This document shows positions 6,613 to 8,126 of a stretch of 8,126 bases of DNA, piece by piece. Position numbers and translations under genes: made by a program. The stretch is taken from assembly GCA_013140415.1 (NCBI GenBank), contig JABFSW010000007.1, forward strand, positions 1-8,126, given 5' to 3'. Each line of letters begins with the position of its first letter. Within the stretch, counting starts at the first letter, position 1. The notes beneath the pieces were generated by a model, which saw nothing but the letters and a program-made list of their open reading frames with translations, ran no database searches and was not told the origin of the DNA. The DNA comes from Nitrosarchaeum sp. (lineage in GTDB: Archaea > Thermoproteota > Nitrososphaeria > Nitrososphaerales > Nitrosopumilaceae).

Positions 6613-6966
6613 ATGAAAGTAGCGGTGTTTGTGTTTGCGGATGTTGGTACGCATGAAGGCTTGGGACGTGTAGTGAATGCATTAGAATCGGTCAAGCAAT
6701 TCAAAGAAGCAAAAGACGATGTCAAGATTTACTTTGATGGAACAGGTACGAAATGGATTCAAGAACTATCTAAAAGTGATCATATAGCTCATGGTCTACA
6801 CGAAGCAGTAAAAGACAAAGTAGAAGGGGCTTGCCTATTTTGTGCAACAGCATTTGGTGCAAGTAAAACGGCTCAACAATGTAAAGTGGAACTTATTGAT
6901 GAAAAAGATCAGCACATTGATGTGAGAAAACTTGTCGCAGACGGATACATGATAATGAATTTCTAA
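6613..6966 (+). CDS. DsrE/DsrF-like family protein
   Basis: A 117-residue soluble alpha/beta protein of the DsrE-like fold, whose members bind or transfer sulfur and often act as oligomers. It begins with a hydrophobic strand (MKVAVFVFADVGTHEGLGRVVNAL), has VKIYFDGTGTKW (37-48), and then GACLFCATAFGAS (72-84), a form of the DsrE cysteine signature with C74 and C77. A third cysteine is C90. The C74-x2-C77 pair suggests thiol, persulfide or metal chemistry. The exact role is not readable; there is no Dsr operon here, so it is not part of dissimilatory sulfite reduction. It is divergent from HxlR1 across 95 bp holding the shared promoter element, and has an exceptionally strong ribosome site. 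The inferred role is a redox-response protein under HxlR control. Confidence 0.85.
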   Translation: MKVAVFVFADVGTHEGLGRVVNALESVKQFKEAKDDVKIYFDGTGTKWIQELSKSDHIAHGLHEAVKDKVEGACLFCATAFGASKTAQQCKVELIDEKDQHIDVRKLVADGYMIMNF

Positions 6967-6979
6967 CCATAAACTATTC

Positions 6980-6993
6980 TTTTTTATTTTTTT
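6980..6993 (+). terminator. Oligo-T terminator after the DsrE-like gene
   Basis: A run of 13 T broken by one A (TTTTTTATTTTTTT) begins 13 bp after the stop codon. Archaeal RNA polymerase terminates at such U tracts without a stem-loop. The following bases to 7060 are AT-rich and hold no supported gene. Confidence 0.6.
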
Positions 6994-7063
6994 CTGAAAT
7001 AAATAATGATAACTTAGAATATTATCTAACAAAATATTTTCATAATAGTAATTTTTGCCCTAT

Positions 7064-7100
7064 AAAAAAGAGAAAAGGAGATAAAATTGATTTCTCAATT
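7064..7100 (-). terminator. Stem-loop plus U-tract terminator after the cysteine-rich gene
   Basis: Read leftward, AATTGA-GAAA-TCAATT (7100-7085) can form a 6-bp stem with a 4-nt loop just past the stop at 7104. It is followed by U-rich sequence, including TTTTCTCTTTTTT at 7076-7064. It faces the DsrE terminator, as expected between convergent genes. Confidence 0.5.
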
Positions 7101-7103
7101 ATT

Positions 7104-7445
7104 CTATCTTCTGTTTGCTTCAGAAAAAATTTTCTGCAACTTTGATGCGACTTCTTTTTTTGCCTCAGATTGAGTAAGCATGGAGCTCCACATCTTTCCA
7201 ATTGCTTCAAAGACAGCGTCTGCTGCCTTGTCCATAGTTGGGCCGTATGCAGTTTCAATTTTCTTTCTCATTCTTTCAGTCATTGCATCATGATGTGCTG
7301 CAAAAAATGCCTTGTGCCAAGCCATCATTGCGTGTTGTATTGGATCCATCGTCTCACAACCACAACACTGATCGTATGATTTGCTAGAACCACAAGCGCA
7401 GTTTTCTGTGTTTTCTATTTTGCATGTTCCATCTGTGCATTCCAT
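7104..7445 (-). CDS. Cysteine-rich protein with a SEC-C-like zinc motif and a helical C-terminal domain
   Basis: A 113-residue protein of unknown function. The first 30 residues contain seven cysteines (3, 8, 16, 18, 27, 28, 30). C16-A-C18-G-S-S-x-S-Y24-x-x-C27-C28-G matches the SEC-C zinc-binding pattern CxCGSGxxYxxCC, and CTDGTC before it adds two more potential ligands. Residues 35-113 look fully helical and amphipathic, with a histidine- and methionine-rich stretch (IQHAMMAWHKAFFAAHHDAM) that could bind metal or haem-like ligands. It has no signal peptide. The start is ATG at 7445, immediately beside a TTACTTTCT site. It is divergent from HxlR2 across the operator array, so it is the likely HxlR2 target. 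A role in metal or thiol stress handling is inference. Confidence 0.8.
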   Translation of the reverse strand: MECTDGTCKIENTENCACGSSKSYDQCCGCETMDPIQHAMMAWHKAFFAAHHDAMTERMRKKIETAYGPTMDKAADAVFEAIGKMWSSMLTQSEAKKEVASKLQKIFSEANRR

Positions 7446-7446
7446 A

Positions 7447-7512
7447 TTACTTTCTTATACTAACTATAGAAAGGTAAGTATATTAATTAGAAAGTAACTA
7501 AGTAGAAAGTAG
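7447..7512. repeat. Cluster of TAGAAAG(G)TA operator-like repeats between the cysteine-rich gene and HxlR2
   Basis: Four related copies: TTACTTTCTTA at 7447-7457 (inverted), TAGAAAGGTAA at 7467-7477, TAGAAAGTAACT at 7488-7499 and TAGAAAGTAG at 7503-7512. The first two form an inverted repeat with arms TTACTTTCT and AGAAAGGTAA. Such spacing would suit dimeric HxlR binding over both divergent promoters. The leftmost copy abuts the start codon of the cysteine-rich gene. Confidence 0.6.
7479..7499. promoter_or_regulatory. Shared HxlR promoter/operator element, copy 2 (divergent HxlR2/cysteine-rich gene region)
   Basis: Reading rightward, TATATTAATTAG begins the block, followed by AAAGTAACT. It matches the minus-strand block before HxlR1 at 20 of 21 positions, and in both cases begins exactly 50 nt before the TTG start. 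The TATA part is close to palindromic and could also drive the cysteine-rich gene leftward, initiating near 7457. Confidence 0.62.
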
Positions 7513-7528
7513 ATGAGGTTTTGGTAAG

Positions 7529-7924
7529 TTGATGCCCCAAGAACTGAAAATAATATCAGAACAGATGAAATGTTGTCCAATAGATAACACATTCAAGATT
7601 ATAGGAAAAAAATTTACCATACACATACTACGCAACATAACTATGCTTAATCAAAACAGATTCAACCAGTTTCTGGAATCAATTGAAGGAATAAACCCCA
7701 AGACACTTTCGGTTAGACTAAAAGAGATGGAAAAAAGTGAGCTGATCAACAGAAAAGTCTTTGATGAAACACCAATACGAATAGAATACTCGGTAACAGA
7801 AAAAGGCAAAGCATTAAAACCAATAATTATGCAAATGGCTGCCTTTTCAATGAAATATTGTAGTTGTGAAGTGTTCAAGGATGGAAAACCTAGAACTGTC
7901 GAACAAGTGTTTGGAAAAAAATAA
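7529..7924 (+). CDS. HxlR-family winged-helix transcriptional regulator (HxlR2), paralogue of HxlR1
   Basis: A 131-residue regulator with the same architecture as HxlR1: CPIDNTFKIIGKKFTIHILRN, FNQFLESIEGINPKTLSVRLKEME, a wing (INRKVFDETPIRIEYSVTEKG) and a C-terminal helix. By eye about 69 of 112 aligned residues match. It has more cysteines than HxlR1: a CC pair before the PI motif and C-S-C in YCSCEVF, where HxlR1 has single cysteines, so its sensing chemistry may differ. The start is TTG at 7529, with GAGG ten bases upstream, matching the HxlR1 arrangement exactly. ATG at 7532 is the next codon and is also possible, so the product begins (M)MPQELKI or MPQELKI. It is divergent from the cysteine-rich gene, with operator-like repeats between them. 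Confidence 0.92.
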   Translation: MMPQELKIISEQMKCCPIDNTFKIIGKKFTIHILRNITMLNQNRFNQFLESIEGINPKTLSVRLKEMEKSELINRKVFDETPIRIEYSVTEKGKALKPIIMQMAAFSMKYCSCEVFKDGKPRTVEQVFGKK

Positions 7925-8126
7925 CTTATCTTTTGTAATAAAATAGATTTTGCCTGATTCTTTCTATAGCGCCTAGGAATCAACAGGGATATTCAGATAG
8001 TTCTTCGTGACCATCTAGTTTTTCATCTATTATGTGTAGATGATAGAGAATTGATTTTCTGTAATGGGAGTTAGTCATCGCTGTTTGGTATTAACATATG
8101 AATTTGATTTTAGATATAAAAGAATG
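7925..8126. other. Right-end region with no firmly supported gene
   Basis: AT-rich sequence after HxlR2. It contains CTTTCTATAG at 7960-7969 (inverted match to 7464-7473), the possible 32-codon leftward ORF, and a 7-bp stem (TCATCTA/TAGATGA, 8023-8043) lying inside that ORF. Two rightward frames open at ATG 8064 and ATG 8098 run off the end, but have no ribosome site and are too short to judge. Confidence 0.5.
7980..8078 (-). CDS. Possible 32-residue small protein, unrecognised
   Basis: An ATG-initiated frame starting MTNSHYRKSILYHLHIIDEK and ending in HEELSEYPC before TGA. The composition looks like coding sequence (charged, helical, with GAT/GAA/AAA codons in the style of the neighbours). 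A TATA-like CTTTTATATCT lies about 39 bp upstream at the window edge, at 8112-8122. There is no ribosome site. It is convergent with HxlR2. No family is recognised, and a frame this short can arise by chance. Confidence 0.4.
   Translation of the reverse strand: MTNSHYRKSILYHLHIIDEKLDGHEELSEYPC

Noticed and set aside
7040..7258. Leftward 72-codon frame at the end of the cysteine-rich gene
   Set aside because: It overlaps that gene in another frame and has no family features, while the cysteine-rich frame has an ordered SEC-C motif.
7651..7983. Leftward 110-codon frame across HxlR2
   Set aside because: It is antisense to a clearly conserved HxlR gene and has no ribosome site or recognisable motif.
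8023..8043. 7-bp stem TCATCTA/TAGATGA with a 7-nt loop as a possible ncRNA or terminator
   Set aside because: It is short, has no following U tract, and lies inside the possible small ORF; chance is likely in this AT-rich DNA.

Overview
The window reads as a low-GC archaeal chromosome segment, most likely from an ammonia-oxidising Nitrososphaerota (Thaumarchaeota) of the Nitrosopumilus type. Grounds: an archaeal-type NadM, a stand-alone B12-binding methylmalonyl-CoA mutase subunit as used in the 3-hydroxypropionate/4-hydroxybutyrate cycle, a degenerate EF1A/SelB-like protein, two short HxlR regulators, tight packing, and TATA boxes lying about 25 bp from start codons (leaderless genes). The assignment is inferred from gene content; no rRNA is present.

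Left and centre (1-5638), housekeeping. A large M1 zinc aminopeptidase runs leftward off the edge from a GTG start at 2479. It is divergent from the rightward mutase small subunit (2575-2997). That gene ends two bases from the end of the leftward ketol-acid reductoisomerase ilvC (3000-3998). Upstream of ilvC on the same strand lie a 39-residue zinc-ribbon gene (4037-4156), nadM (4156-4686) and a pseudo-GTPase EF1A/SelB-like gene (4721-5638). The zinc ribbon shares one base with nadM (TAATG). A perfect 16-bp palindrome sits in the nadM promoter position.

Right (5692-7924), an accessory-looking thiol/regulator cluster. HxlR1 and a DUF1348 (SnoaL-like) gene form a leftward pair divergent from a DsrE-like gene. 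A cysteine-rich SEC-C-like gene is divergent from a second regulator, HxlR2. The two HxlR proteins are paralogues, about 60% identical by eye. Their promoters share a 21-bp block with one mismatch, placed exactly 50 nt before a TTG codon in both, and the leaders align without gaps up to that TTG. This suggests a duplicated, probably autoregulated and cross-regulated, HxlR circuit controlling cysteine-containing proteins. It is the most interesting part of the window.

The last 200 bases hold one possible 32-codon leftward ORF (7980-8078) and otherwise nothing clear. No tRNA, rRNA, CRISPR array or insertion sequence was seen.
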